DNA from: JBASNZ01 sp049657775 | GTDB taxonomy: Bacteria; Actinomycetota; Coriobacteriia; Anaerosomatales; Anaerosomataceae | NCBI GenBank assembly: GCA_049657775.1 | Contig: JBASNZ010000087.1 | Coordinates: 16,589 to 80,588 of the forward strand | Direction of reading: 5' to 3' | DNA length: 64,000 bases | Part shown: positions 1 through 7,987 of the stretch, one piece after another | Layout: every line of letters begins with the position of its first letter | How positions within the stretch are numbered: position 1 is the first letter of the stretch | Position numbers and translations under genes: made by a program | The notes under the pieces: model-generated | The model's input: only the letters and a program-made list of their open reading frames with translations | Database searches by the model: none | What the model was told of the DNA's origin: nothing

Positions 1-34
1 CGTTCCTGAACGAGTCGATGAGGCGCCGGATCAT
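1..34 (-). CDS. 5' end of an unidentified gene running off the window
   Basis: An ATG at 34 (minus strand) is preceded by an AGAGGGA ribosome-binding site at the right spacing and opens a frame that begins MIRRLIDSF and runs off the left edge without a stop. Only eleven codons are visible, so no function can be given. The start signal is the only support. Confidence 0.4.
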   Translation of the reverse strand, partial: MIRRLIDSFRN

Positions 35-228
35 CGTTCCCTCTCGTGTCGGATCTCCCTGGCCAGTGTATCCCAATGTGCGAAAGAGAAGCGTTCACAC
101 CGGCAGGAGAGGACAGTCGTGTGTCGCGCAAGACACGCTCAGGAATCCTCGGGCTTCTTCAGGCTTGAAGGGCTGCCACACAATGCGGCGAATATGTGCG
201 TCATTGCTGTTCTTTCCGGAGGTTCGCC

Positions 229-618
229 ATGAATGAACGAAGAAGCCAACTCACCGATGAGGTACTTGGCATGCGTGTGTTCGACGTCAGTCGCGAGCGC
301 GCGGTAGAGCGTTGCATCCAGCGTTGGCGTAACGGACTCAAGGCTGACTGGACGCTTCTGTCGCAAGACGACATCAAGAACCTTCGCTGGATCGCGGGCG
401 AGCTCTGGGCGGCGCGGTCGAGGGATGAGTGGGACGAGCTGCACTTCAGCAAGGTCGACCTTGGGCAGACGAGGGCCATCATCTCGCACGCAGACCGCCT
501 TCGCAGGCACGGCGTCAATCGCGAGCAAACGCTCGACAACGTCACGACGATCCTGGCTGACGCGCGATCGCTCGCTGACGAGAGGATGCACACCGAGTCC
601 GGCGCCATGCCGGTGTAG
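229..618 (+). CDS. Small soluble hypothetical protein
   Basis: A 129-residue protein that I do not recognise. The ATG at 229 has a GGAGG seven bases upstream, which favours it over the in-frame ATG at 196. The product is charged and predicted largely helical, with no signal peptide, membrane segment or metal-binding motif. Several Trp/Arg-rich stretches occur in the first half. It converges on the cation transporter gene, with a hairpin between them, and seems to be a single-gene unit. A role cannot be inferred. Confidence 0.6.
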   Translation: MNERRSQLTDEVLGMRVFDVSRERAVERCIQRWRNGLKADWTLLSQDDIKNLRWIAGELWAARSRDEWDELHFSKVDLGQTRAIISHADRLRRHGVNREQTLDNVTTILADARSLADERMHTESGAMPV

Positions 619-680
619 CGCGTCGTACGAGTGCGATTCTGCCCGCTCAGTGGTGGGCACGCTCGCTATGGTGATACTCA

Positions 681-702
681 GTCGGGCCTCTCGGGGCCCG
701 AC
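681..702. terminator. Hairpin between convergent genes
   Basis: A perfect 8-bp GC-rich stem (681-688 with 695-702) and a 6-nt loop lie between two convergent genes. A second stem (GGCGCG 703-708 with CGCGCC 717-722) overlaps the end of the transporter gene. There is no clear T-run. It may stop transcription from both sides. Confidence 0.45.
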
Positions 703-709
703 GGCGCGT

Positions 710-1636
710 TTACGAGCGCGCCGCCGTCGGCAGCGATTCCACCTCGATGTACACCCGCGTGCACTCTGGGTGCGCCGCGGAGATGGTCGTCTCGATACGG
801 TGGATCGCATCGTGGATCTCCTCGGCGGACAGTGTGGCACGGAACTGTACGCCCAGGTTGACCACCAGCTCGTTCGGCCCCATGTACATCGTGAGGATCT
901 CTCCCGCACGATCCACGGCGCGGTCGGACTCGACAACTTCACGGATGCTCGCGATCGTCTTGGCGTCCGCGCTCTCGCCCAGCAGCAGGCCCTGCGTCTC
1001 GCTGGCGAGGAGCCACGCGACGCCCATCAGGAGCAGTCCGATGAAGATCGAGGCGCCGCCATCGAAGTACGGGTTCTCGAACATGTGGCCCAGGAATACG
1101 CCGATGAACGCTGCGATAAGACCGAGCATGGCGGCGCTGTCCTCGAGCACGATGGTGTACAGGCTGGGGTCCTTGGACTGCCTGATGAACGCCAGCGGTC
1201 GAACGGAGCCGCGCGCGGTGTTGAACTGCTTCATCGCGACCGAGAACGAGAAGCCCTCGATCACGAACGAGACGGCCAGCACGATGTAGTTCCACGTGGG
1301 GTTCTCAAGCGCTGCCGGGTGCTGCAGGTGCGTGATGCCCTCGTAGACCGACATCCCGCCGCCGATGCCAAAGATCGACATCGCCACGATGAGGCTCCAG
1401 AAGTAGAGCGCCTTGCCGTGTCCGAAGGGGTGATCGTCGTCGGCGGGCTTGGACGCCTGCTTCAGCCCAAAGAGCAGCAGTCCACCGTTGCCGGTATCCA
1501 CGAGTGAGTGGATGCCCTCAGCGATCATCGCCGAGGAGCCGGTGATGCTGGCCGCGACGAACTTGGCGATCGCTATCGAGAGGTTGCCGATGACTGCCGC
1601 AACGACCGCGGTCTTGGATTCTCCGTGCCCTGCCAT
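710..1636 (-). CDS. Cation diffusion facilitator (CDF) family metal transporter
   Basis: A 308-residue proton-coupled divalent-metal exporter of the inner membrane (Zn, Mn, Fe, Co or Cd; the substrate cannot be read from sequence). The first helices carry the family's HSLVDTGN metal-site motif and the loop HPFGHGKALY. Five to six hydrophobic helices are followed by a cytoplasmic ferredoxin-like C-terminal domain ending in the typical VYIEVE strand. The start is placed at 1636, where the ATG follows a GGGGAG; the frame upstream to 1750 is Arg/Pro-rich, unlike the family, and is not included. The length is normal for the family. It is transcribed alone, converging on the small upstream gene. 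Confidence 0.93.
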   Translation of the reverse strand: MAGHGESKTAVVAAVIGNLSIAIAKFVAASITGSSAMIAEGIHSLVDTGNGGLLLFGLKQASKPADDDHPFGHGKALYFWSLIVAMSIFGIGGGMSVYEGITHLQHPAALENPTWNYIVLAVSFVIEGFSFSVAMKQFNTARGSVRPLAFIRQSKDPSLYTIVLEDSAAMLGLIAAFIGVFLGHMFENPYFDGGASIFIGLLLMGVAWLLASETQGLLLGESADAKTIASIREVVESDRAVDRAGEILTMYMGPNELVVNLGVQFRATLSAEEIHDAIHRIETTISAAHPECTRVYIEVESLPTAARS

Positions 1637-1759
1637 GGTTGCTCCCCGTTGTCGTTGCCGATGACGCCGTGCGGGGTACGGTCTCCTCCGAGGAGGTCGG
1701 CCCCGCATGATCGTCCGAGTGACCCGGACTATGGTACCCGAATCGCGCATACTCGCGAT

Positions 1760-2015
1760 CGTCCTATCCTGCGGCCCTGATGCTCAGGGTCCGCGCCGAG
1801 CCGCTCCACCAGACAGGTGTCGCCGCTCATCACGCCCTGAACCGAGCTGACGATGCGGTCGTCCTGAACGGCCTTGAGCACGACGTGGTCTGCGTACCGC
1901 CCGCGGTGCGAATAGAAGGATTCCGTCAGGGGCGGGAGGGCGAGGTCACCCTACTGCTCGCCAACCGCCGAGAACGCTTGCCTGATGAGGGAGTATGCCG
2001 GCGCGTTCGATGCGC
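1760..2015 (-). pseudogene. Decayed GNAT-family acetyltransferase fragment
   Basis: Read on the minus strand, one frame gives AYSLIRQAFSAVGEQ, an in-frame TAG (1951-1953), then GDLALPPLTESFYSHRGRY, VVLKAVQDDRIV and ADPEHQGRRIG. The last is the acetyl-CoA-binding motif A (Q/RxxGxG/A) of GNAT N-acetyltransferases, and the whole follows the usual order of that fold. The reading stops abruptly after motif A, so the C-terminal third is missing, and there is no usable start with a ribosome-binding site. A nonsense codon plus a truncation mark this as a remnant, squeezed between two minus-strand genes. Confidence 0.6.
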
Positions 2016-2018
2016 ATG

Positions 2019-2762
2019 TCAGGCCGTCACCTCGACCCGCGCGTTCGGGTCGAGCGGGTTGGTGCGGACCGCCAGCGAGTAGAGGTAGGGGTACTGCGAC
2101 TTGAGGTGACGGAGGTGGGCCAACCACTGCGCGGCGAGTGCGGCATAGGCACGATTGATGTCGCCCGCCAGGTGTGCAAGGTCGGCCTTGGGAAGATCAT
2201 CCAGGCTGCTGCGGTGTGCGAGCTCATCGGCGAGATGAGACACCGCCCAGAGCGTGTCCGTGAACGTCTCGTGCTCAAGGAGGTTCTGGTTCTCCAGCAG
2301 TCGCAGCAGTAACGGGCGTTGCGCGACCATCATGGCCTTGAGCCGCTGTAGGTTGCCACGGGCGATGTCGATGGAGAAGGTGTGCCCGAGCACCGCGGCC
2401 TGAGCGTTGGCAAACTGCGTGTCCGACCACCCGTCGGTGGGCACCAGCTCGTTGCAGATGTCGTCAAGAGAGGCGTCAAAGGTAGCAAGCTCACCGAGCA
2501 GGTCGGTTCCGGCCTCGGCGAAGAACGCACCGATGACCATGTTGAGCTTGAACATCAGTTCCTGCTTGGATCGCTTCTCGAGCAACGCGTTGAGCACCAC
2601 CGTCACCAGAAGGACTTGAACTGGCAGGAACGCGATGTCGCCTATGAGGTACACGAAGATGTGATGGGCATCCCGGAAGATGAGGTAGTGCAGCCCGTAC
2701 AGGACGACAGTTGCGGCGATCAGCCCGAGAACAAGGCGCGTACGCCAACGGCGTTCGTTCAT
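2019..2762 (-). CDS. Two-helix membrane protein with a large helical cytoplasmic domain
   Basis: A 247-residue protein of unknown function. After a short basic N-terminus come two hydrophobic helices (about residues 8-28 and 33-58), then about 185 residues of soluble, helix-rich sequence with no catalytic motif I recognise. The start at 2762 follows a GGAGG; the frame upstream is Arg/Pro-rich and unlikely to be translated. By topology the C-terminal domain should face the cytoplasm, as in a small sensor or scaffold. It stands divergent to the hydrolase gene at 2975. Confidence 0.72.
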   Translation of the reverse strand: MNERRWRTRLVLGLIAATVVLYGLHYLIFRDAHHIFVYLIGDIAFLPVQVLLVTVVLNALLEKRSKQELMFKLNMVIGAFFAEAGTDLLGELATFDASLDDICNELVPTDGWSDTQFANAQAAVLGHTFSIDIARGNLQRLKAMMVAQRPLLLRLLENQNLLEHETFTDTLWAVSHLADELAHRSSLDDLPKADLAHLAGDINRAYAALAAQWLAHLRHLKSQYPYLYSLAVRTNPLDPNARVEVTA

Positions 2763-2974
2763 GTCGGTCCTCCGGTGTGGCCTGGTGGGTCCCTGAATCG
2801 TATCGTGACGCGTCAACCAGGTATACACCCGCCGGGGAACGAGCAGGGCGGCGCAGGGAGGCGCAGGGAGGCGGTGTGGTCGGTCATCGCGGGTCTGTTG
2901 CATCGGTGTGGGCGGGGCCGCATAATCAGCAGGCTGCGCGCACGGTCGCGCTTCGACCGACGCCGAGGAGTACC

Positions 2975-3853
2975 GTGACAGCGAGCATCGACTACACGAC
3001 CGCCACAGCCCCGCCGATGACGATCACTCGCATCGAGCTGCCAAGCACCACGCTTCGCGTCGGCATCGCGGGTGATGGGCCGCCGGTGATCATGGTTCCG
3101 GCCACCATTTCGCTCGTGGAGGACTGGGCGTCGATGGTGCAGTTCGTCGGGCAGCGGCACACGGCGCACTTCTTCGAGCTCCCGGGCCACGGAGGGAGCG
3201 ACGCCTTTGCCGGAGCGTTCTCAAGCGACCGCGTTGCGCAGGCGGTCGGTGAGCTCGCCGATGCGATCGGCGCCGATCGCTTCACACTCATCGGATTCTC
3301 GTTCGGCGGTCTGCTCACGCTCAAGACGCTGCGGCTTCACCAAGACCGCATCGACCGCGTGGTGCTGCTCTCACCGTTCGTCTCTCACACGGCGCTCAGG
3401 CACTCGCCTACCAAGCTTGCGATCATGCGCAGCACGCTCGTGGCACTCAGGCCGGAGTTCGCGCGTCGCGGGATGCTTGCGGTTCTGCACAACCCCTCGA
3501 CTGTCGCGGCGATGGATTGGTACATGCGCGAGGTCGGCAAGTTCGAGACCGCAGCCGATCTTCGCGCCAGACTTGCCGGCTTCTCGGCCTCCACGCTCGA
3601 CGTCTTCATCGCACAGGTGAACGAGGTCCTCACCACCGCCGAGTCCGACGTTGCCGGGCCGTTCGACGTCCCATGCGTGTTCGGGATGTCGGAGTTTGAT
3701 CCGATGCTGGATTTCGGCATCACGCGTGAGTTCGTGCGCGGCCAGTTCAGAGACGTTGCCGAGGAGGTCTGGGACTGGCCGTATCACGCGCCGCCCGTGC
3801 CGCTCACGTTCGAAGACTACAACCGCGACTACCGCGCAGCGCTCGACTGGTAG
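2975..3853 (+). CDS. Alpha/beta hydrolase fold protein
   Basis: A 292-residue alpha/beta hydrolase. The nucleophile elbow is GFSFGG (serine near residue 110), preceded by the oxyanion and strand regions (PPVIMVPATIS, HFFELPGHGGSD) typical of the fold. A late Asp (SEFDPMLDF) and the His in WPYHAPP are plausible remaining triad members. The GTG at 2975 is chosen because GAGGAG lies four bases upstream. No signal peptide is visible, so it is cytoplasmic. The substrate is unknown; small-ester hydrolase or lyase-type relatives are equally possible. Confidence 0.85.
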   Translation: MTASIDYTTATAPPMTITRIELPSTTLRVGIAGDGPPVIMVPATISLVEDWASMVQFVGQRHTAHFFELPGHGGSDAFAGAFSSDRVAQAVGELADAIGADRFTLIGFSFGGLLTLKTLRLHQDRIDRVVLLSPFVSHTALRHSPTKLAIMRSTLVALRPEFARRGMLAVLHNPSTVAAMDWYMREVGKFETAADLRARLAGFSASTLDVFIAQVNEVLTTAESDVAGPFDVPCVFGMSEFDPMLDFGITREFVRGQFRDVAEEVWDWPYHAPPVPLTFEDYNRDYRAALDW

Positions 3854-3915
3854 CACCCTCGTCGCTCCGATCGGGTATCGTCACAGGTGATGGTTATGAC
3901 GACCGAGGAGAAACC

Positions 3916-4482
3916 ATGACGGACGAGACCCCTGTGGCCGCCGACGCGGCCGAGAACGAGCATTTCGAGGATCTTTCGGGCGAGGAACTCGTCATCGAGA
4001 AGATCGAGGCCGATACCCTCACGCTCACGACGAGTGCGGTCGGCGCCGCCACGGTCCGTGACGCGCACATCACCGCATCCGCTGTAGGGCTTCTCGGCGC
4101 GACTCACGACGTAAGCGTCACAGCGGCCGGAGCATGCGCCATCGGCGCCCAGGGCGATCTGTCCATGGAGCGCGCAGGTGCGGGCGCTGTGGTCGCCGGA
4201 GGAGACATCACGCTCACGCAGGGCGGCGCCGAGCTGCTGCTGGCGGGTGGATCCGTCTCGGTAAACCAGGGTGGCGCGGGCATCATCGCCGCACGCGAGG
4301 TCGCCATCAAGGACGGATGGGTCGGTCTCGTGGCCGCTCGTGACGTTGAGCTTGCCGAGGGCGTGCAGGTCATGTTCGGGCCTCGCGAGGCCGTGGTGTT
4401 CGGTGCGGCGTTCGGGGCGCTCTTCGCTCTTGGATTCGCGCTGGCCATGCGTTTCCGCGGCGGCTGCTGCGACGAGGACTGA
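3916..4482 (+). CDS. Membrane-anchored protein built of about seven 16-residue repeats
   Basis: A 188-residue protein. An acidic N-terminal segment (1-30) is followed by about seven repeats of 15-16 residues between residues 40 and 155, each opening with an (A/G)GA-like step and closing with a D(I/V/L)xxT-type strand (SAVGLLGATHDVSVTA, AGAGAVVAGGDITLTQ, GGAELLLAGGSVSVNQ). The pattern suggests a beta-solenoid. One hydrophobic helix near 160-177 and a short tail, RFRGGCCDED, follow. There is no signal peptide, so the repeats would sit in the cytoplasm. A GAGGAG precedes the ATG. The family is not recognised; bactofilin-like scaffolds are a loose comparison. Confidence 0.75.
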   Translation: MTDETPVAADAAENEHFEDLSGEELVIEKIEADTLTLTTSAVGAATVRDAHITASAVGLLGATHDVSVTAAGACAIGAQGDLSMERAGAGAVVAGGDITLTQGGAELLLAGGSVSVNQGGAGIIAAREVAIKDGWVGLVAARDVELAEGVQVMFGPREAVVFGAAFGALFALGFALAMRFRGGCCDED

Positions 4483-4500
4483 GAGTCGGGCGGGATCACG

Positions 4501-5454
4501 GTGGGCGGCGTTCGCGTCGGAACATGCTCGTGGACCGACAAGACGATGATCGAGGCGTGGTACCCGCCATCGATGAAGACTGCCGAGGCGCGACTGAGGT
4601 ACTATGCCGGGCGGTTCGACACCGTTGAAGCGGACTCGCCGTTCTACGCCATCCCTCGCCCGGATGTGGCGTCAAACTGGGTGGATCGGACCCCCGAGGG
4701 GTTCGTCTTCCACGTGAAGGCGTTCGGCCTCATGACCCGGCACAGCGTGGACGAGCGCAGACTGCCGCCCGAGTTGAGGGACCTCGTTACCGACGTGGAC
4801 GACCGCGGGAGGGTCAAGCATCCCTCGGCGGCGTTGATCGACGCGTCATTCGACTGTTTCGCCGACTTTATCCGGCCCCTGCAAGATGCGGGGAAGCTGG
4901 GCGGAGTGCTCATGCAGTTCCCGCCGCACATCGCCGCGACCGATCATGCCCGGGCGCACGAACATCTGGGCTACCTGGAGTACGCGGCCGAGAAGCTGGG
5001 CGGGACCCGCATACTGGTGGAGTTCCGGCACCCGTCATGGGTCACCGGTCACCAGCTTGCCGAGACGCTGCGGTTCCTCTCGGACAGAGACCTTGCCTAC
5101 GTGAGTGTGGACTCGCCGCAGTTTCCCGATCACTCGACCATGCCGCCGATCACCGCTGCAACGAGCGATTGGTCCTATGTTCGACTGCACGGTCGTAATC
5201 GCGAGACGTTCTTCGGGCGCAACGTGAGCGCCGCGGACCGGTTTGACTACCTGTACACGACCGAGGAGCTCCACGAGTGGGAGCCGCGCGTGCGCGAGCT
5301 CGCCGCAACGAGCGACGTCACCTGGGTGATGTTCAACAACTGCAAGTACGACTACGCGCCTCGCAACGCCCGCGAGATGGCATCGATCCTACAGATCGAG
5401 CCATACCGCGATGAGACCGTGGGAGGTGCCGGGCAGCTCGATCTGGGACTGTAG
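4501..5454 (+). CDS. DUF72 (YecE-like) TIM-barrel protein
   Basis: A 317-residue protein of the DUF72/YecE family. It opens with the family signature VRVGTCSWTDKTM and continues with YYAGRFDTVEADSPFYAIP, VDSPQF, YVRLHGRN and, near the end, MFNNCKYDYAPRNA, the conserved motifs lining the barrel's presumed active site. The biochemical function of the family is unknown. The start is a GTG at 4501 with a weak GGCGGG upstream. The gene follows the repeat protein by 18 bases and may be cotranscribed. Its stop (5452-5454) lies one base from the stop of the convergent TetR gene. Confidence 0.9.
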   Translation: MGGVRVGTCSWTDKTMIEAWYPPSMKTAEARLRYYAGRFDTVEADSPFYAIPRPDVASNWVDRTPEGFVFHVKAFGLMTRHSVDERRLPPELRDLVTDVDDRGRVKHPSAALIDASFDCFADFIRPLQDAGKLGGVLMQFPPHIAATDHARAHEHLGYLEYAAEKLGGTRILVEFRHPSWVTGHQLAETLRFLSDRDLAYVSVDSPQFPDHSTMPPITAATSDWSYVRLHGRNRETFFGRNVSAADRFDYLYTTEELHEWEPRVRELAATSDVTWVMFNNCKYDYAPRNAREMASILQIEPYRDETVGGAGQLDLGL

Positions 5455-5455
5455 C

Positions 5456-6073
5456 TCAGGCCGTCTGCGGCTCCGCGAAACACATGGACACGAAGGTCCT
5501 GGCCAGATGCAGCGCGCGCTCTTCGATCTCGGCGGGCGAAGCCTCCGAGCCTGGTCTGACGAGTCGACCCGAGATGGCAAGCATCGAGATGCCATGGACG
5601 GCGGCCCAGTGCACCGTCGCCGCCGCCGCAACATCGTCCCGGGCGGGCATGTCGCCTCCGGCGATCCCTTGAGCGATGAGATCTCGAGTCGCGTCCCAGC
5701 CGTGTACCCACTCGCCCCACTCCTCTTCGTTCCTTGGGACGAGCACCTCGGACTGGTACATGAAACGGTAGATCCCGGGATGGTTCATGGCCCACCGGAC
5801 ATACGCTTCGGCGCGCGCAACCAAACACTCCTGTGGAGTTCCGCCGGCATCATCGATGGCCGACGTCATCAGTTCGTAGGCGCGAATCAGTGTCTGTCGC
5901 AGCAAGTCGTCCTTGTTCTCGAAGTACAGGTAGATCGTCGTTGGACTGTATCCGATACGATCCGCGACCGCCCGCATCGTGACGCCCTCGGGGCCCCTCT
6001 CCTCGACGATGTCAGCCGTAGCGCGGATGATGCTTTCGGCCAGGTCGGGATTACCGGGTCGTGCAGTCATCAT
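5456..6073 (-). CDS. TetR/AcrR-family transcriptional regulator
   Basis: A 205-residue one-component regulator. Residues 9-55 form the TetR helix-turn-helix: IIRATADIVEERG, VTMRAVADRIGYS, then TTIYLYFENKDDLL, the classic recognition helix. The C-terminal helical ligand domain (about 60-200) has a Met/Trp-rich pocket (WAMNHPGIYRFMYQ), as in the TetR_C_13 type. The start ATGATG at 6073/6070 follows AAGGGGG. The gene upstream is only the 3' remnant of an ABC ATPase, so the original target operon may have been damaged. Confidence 0.9.
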   Translation of the reverse strand: MMTARPGNPDLAESIIRATADIVEERGPEGVTMRAVADRIGYSPTTIYLYFENKDDLLRQTLIRAYELMTSAIDDAGGTPQECLVARAEAYVRWAMNHPGIYRFMYQSEVLVPRNEEEWGEWVHGWDATRDLIAQGIAGGDMPARDDVAAAATVHWAAVHGISMLAISGRLVRPGSEASPAEIEERALHLARTFVSMCFAEPQTA

Positions 6074-6187
6074 CAGCCCCCTTGCCCGTATTTCCCCCTG
6101 TAACCAGTCTACCCTTACCACTGACACGAACCGTGTGTTGCCTCACACAGGTGGCCGCAGATTCCGACAATCGGTCGGTCTCCCGCG

Positions 6188-6472
6188 CTACGGACGAGCG
6201 ACGTAGAGGTTGGCAACATCCTGAACGAGCCGGCCGTCAGTGACCTCGAGTATCCGATCCGTCTGCTGCGCCACACTGCGGTCGTGAGTGACGATGAGCA
6301 ACGCCGTTCCAATCTCGGTGTTGAGACTCCGGAACAGTCGGTAGACCGCGTCGGTATTGACGGTGTCGAGGTTCCCCGTGGGCTCATCGGCAAGCAGAAG
6401 AGCGGGCCGGTTCATGAGCGCCCGGGCGATAGCCACCCTCTGCTTCTGGCCTCCGGACAGCTGGTTCGCGAG
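6188..6472 (-). pseudogene. 3' remnant of an ABC transporter ATPase (LolD/MacB type)
   Basis: Only the second half of an ABC ATPase survives: signature [17 protein letters not shown], Walker [13 protein letters not shown] and the H-loop LLIVTHD, ending DGRLV. The Walker A motif and the Q-loop are absent. Homology begins sharply at about 6472, and the minus-strand frame upstream reads sequence that belongs to a different, plus-strand gene. The protein cannot bind nucleotide normally. It is one side of a deletion scar. Confidence 0.85.
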
Positions 6473-7112
6473 CGGGGACCGCACGCTAGCGTTTCGCGAC
6501 GACACGTCCGGCGACCTCTTCTGGGCGGACACTGAGAGCGGCGCAATCCGCTACTGGCGGACAGCGAGACCGCCTGCAGCACCGGCTTTGCAGGGAGACA
6601 TCGGCGAAGCAGGGGCAGGGAGGATTGCCGAGGACGTCTCGGCGCGAATGGCCGATGAAACGGTCCCCAGGTCGTCGAGAACCGGCCATGTGGTGCAGAA
6701 GACCGTCAGTAGGCGTACGGATGACGTGCGGGATGAGTACATCGTGACGCTCTGCGAGTACATCGGCGAGGTTAGGACCGAGAATCAGACTCGCGTTGTC
6801 TTGAGCGCCGTTGACGGAACAGTCCTCTCCGCTCAGTCCTGGGACACGCCGACAAGGGTGGGACTGGCTCCGAGTATCGCGCCCGCACTAGCGCTCGCCG
6901 CCGCTGAATCGGCAGCGCACATGCCTATCCATACGGAGGAGTTCTCGGAGCTCCGAGTACTCGAGTCGGCCGTCACGCCTCAGGTGCTGGTGTGGTGGGT
7001 TGAGCTCGCCACGGGCAACGCCGACTTTGGGGGAGTGCGTACTGTGGTAATCGATGCACAGTCGGGCGCGGTTCTTCAGGTCATCGAGGGTGGTGAGCAC
7101 CTCAGGCGATGA
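6473..7112 (+). pseudogene. 5'-truncated PepSY-like protein
   Basis: The open frame is protein-like only from about 6473 ([20 protein letters not shown]) to 7112. About 210 residues contain two PepSY-like stretches, one around [18 protein letters not shown] with [13 protein letters not shown] and a second ending [13 protein letters not shown]. The N-terminus, including any signal peptide and start codon, is missing; upstream codons in this frame belong to the antisense ABC remnant. Its stop overlaps the start of the lipoprotein gene (ATGA), so the two were once coupled. It could still be expressed from an upstream start but would lack export. Confidence 0.65.
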
Positions 7113-7561
7113 GTCAGCGCGCAGTACACATCCTCGCGGTGCTAGTCTTGGTGGTACTCGGGGCCGGATGCGGCCAGCAGGATCAGTCTCGCGGTCCCGA
7201 GACAGCAACCGAGAGCGTGAACGCGACGCGCTCGGCACCCGCACCCGCGGACCGCGCCATCACGTTTGCCATGGAGTCCACGCTTCCGTCGGTGACGACC
7301 GTCCGGCACTACTTCGCGCCGGGCATGTACGTAGGGCCCAACGGGCCCTTTGGAGCCCACGACATCGACGTCGAGTCCGTCTCGACAGATGTTGATGAGT
7401 CGGACATTCTGCGCGCCCTGCTCGCCGCCGATCGCGTCTACCAGGATGAGTCCGCCATCTTCTTGATAGTGGTCTATCCCGTGCCTGACGGCACCGGTGT
7501 GATGCGAGGCTACGAGTGGGTGCGGCCGCTCTCGGATGAACGTATGGAGCGCGAGGGCTGA
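7109..7561 (+). CDS. Hypothetical lipoprotein
   Basis: A 150-residue protein with a clear lipoprotein signal: hydrophobic residues 5-18 ending in VVLGAGC, with the lipobox Cys at 21. It is followed by a Ser/Thr/Pro linker and a small globular domain. It should be anchored to the outer face of the cytoplasmic membrane. The start codon overlaps the stop of the truncated PepSY-like gene. No enzymatic motif is seen. A short overlapping frame (7536-7694) may be its displaced C-terminus. Confidence 0.72.
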   Translation: MSQRAVHILAVLVLVVLGAGCGQQDQSRGPETATESVNATRSAPAPADRAITFAMESTLPSVTTVRHYFAPGMYVGPNGPFGAHDIDVESVSTDVDESDILRALLAADRVYQDESAIFLIVVYPVPDGTGVMRGYEWVRPLSDERMEREG

Positions 7562-7694
7562 GCTGCCTGCGAGCGACGCGATCGATGAAATGGGACTTGC
7601 GGGAAACGCGGAGGAGGTGAGCGCTGAGGCTATTGAGGCAGCTCTCACGAACCCGGACGCCCTTCACTGGATCCAGGAGCCTGTCTTGCAGTAG
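7536..7694 (+). CDS. Short ORF overlapping the lipoprotein end, or its frameshifted tail
   Basis: A 52-codon frame starts at ATG 7536 inside the lipoprotein gene and ends at TAG 7692-7694. It encodes an acidic helical peptide (DAIDEMGLAGNAEEV and onward, ending WIQEPVLQ). No ribosome-binding site is evident. The amino-acid make-up suits the C-terminus of the lipoprotein, so a single-base indel near 7555 is an equally good reading. Confidence 0.3.
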   Translation: MNVWSARAELPASDAIDEMGLAGNAEEVSAEAIEAALTNPDALHWIQEPVLQ

Positions 7695-7705
7695 GGGGAG
7701 CGCTA

Positions 7706-7734
7706 TAGACATGTCGGCGCGGGGTGGCTACAAT
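7706..7734 (+). promoter_or_regulatory. Promoter of tRNA-Asp
   Basis: TAGACA (7706-7711) and TACAAT (7729-7734) are separated by 17 bp and lie 35 bp before the tRNA. This is a good match to a housekeeping sigma factor promoter. Confidence 0.65.
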
Positions 7735-7769
7735 CTCGTCTGCTGTCCGCTTGTTCGACAGCCACCCAT

Positions 7770-7846
7770 GGGGGTGTAGCTCAGCTGGTTAGAGCGCCGG
7801 CCTGTCAAGCCGGAGGTCGCGGGTTCGAGCCCCGTCACTCCCGCCA
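7770..7846 (+). tRNA. tRNA-Asp (GTC)
   Basis: A 77-nt cloverleaf with acceptor GGGGGTG pairing to CACTCCC, D-arm GCTCAGCTGGTTAGAGC, anticodon loop CTGTCAA (GTC), T-arm GGGTTCGAGCCCC, discriminator G and encoded CCA. Confidence 0.97.
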
Positions 7847-7857
7847 TAGACACTTCG

Positions 7858-7880
7858 GAAGCCGCCACTCTGGCGGCTTC
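7858..7880 (+). terminator. Terminator after tRNA-Asp
   Basis: A perfect 9-bp stem (GAAGCCGCC with GGCGGCTTC) and 5-nt loop begin 12 nt after the tRNA and are followed by TTCTGTT. Confidence 0.7.
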
Positions 7881-7947
7881 TTCTGTTGCGTACCGATGTG
7901 CATGTTCCGCTGTGATCGCACCCGGCTTCTCCGTCGCGTGTTCAGCG

Positions 7948-7973
7948 ATACCTAGGTGGGTATATACCCCACC
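7948..7973 (+). promoter_or_regulatory. Candidate CsoR-type metal-responsive operator
   Basis: ATACC-TAGGT-GGGTAT (7948-7963) has the inward-facing C/G-tract layout of CsoR-family boxes, and a second overlapping dyad, GGTGGGTA with TACCCCACC, runs to 7973. It sits 15 bases before a gene for a Met-rich DUF305 protein, which makes copper control plausible. No csoR gene is in the window. Confidence 0.45.
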
Positions 7974-7987
7974 GAGAAGGTGATGAC

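Noticed and set aside
139..942. Long minus-strand frame across the first hypothetical gene
   Set aside because: It is antisense to the gene at 229 and the transporter end, rich in Arg and Ser, with no start signal; a codon-bias shadow.
425..1507. Long plus-strand frame opposite the CDF transporter
   Set aside because: Low-complexity Arg/His-rich translation, antisense to a gene with unmistakable family motifs.
6357..6472. Extension of the PepSY-like frame to an ATG at 6357
   Set aside because: These codons are antisense to the ABC ATPase signature and Walker B region; not part of the original gene.
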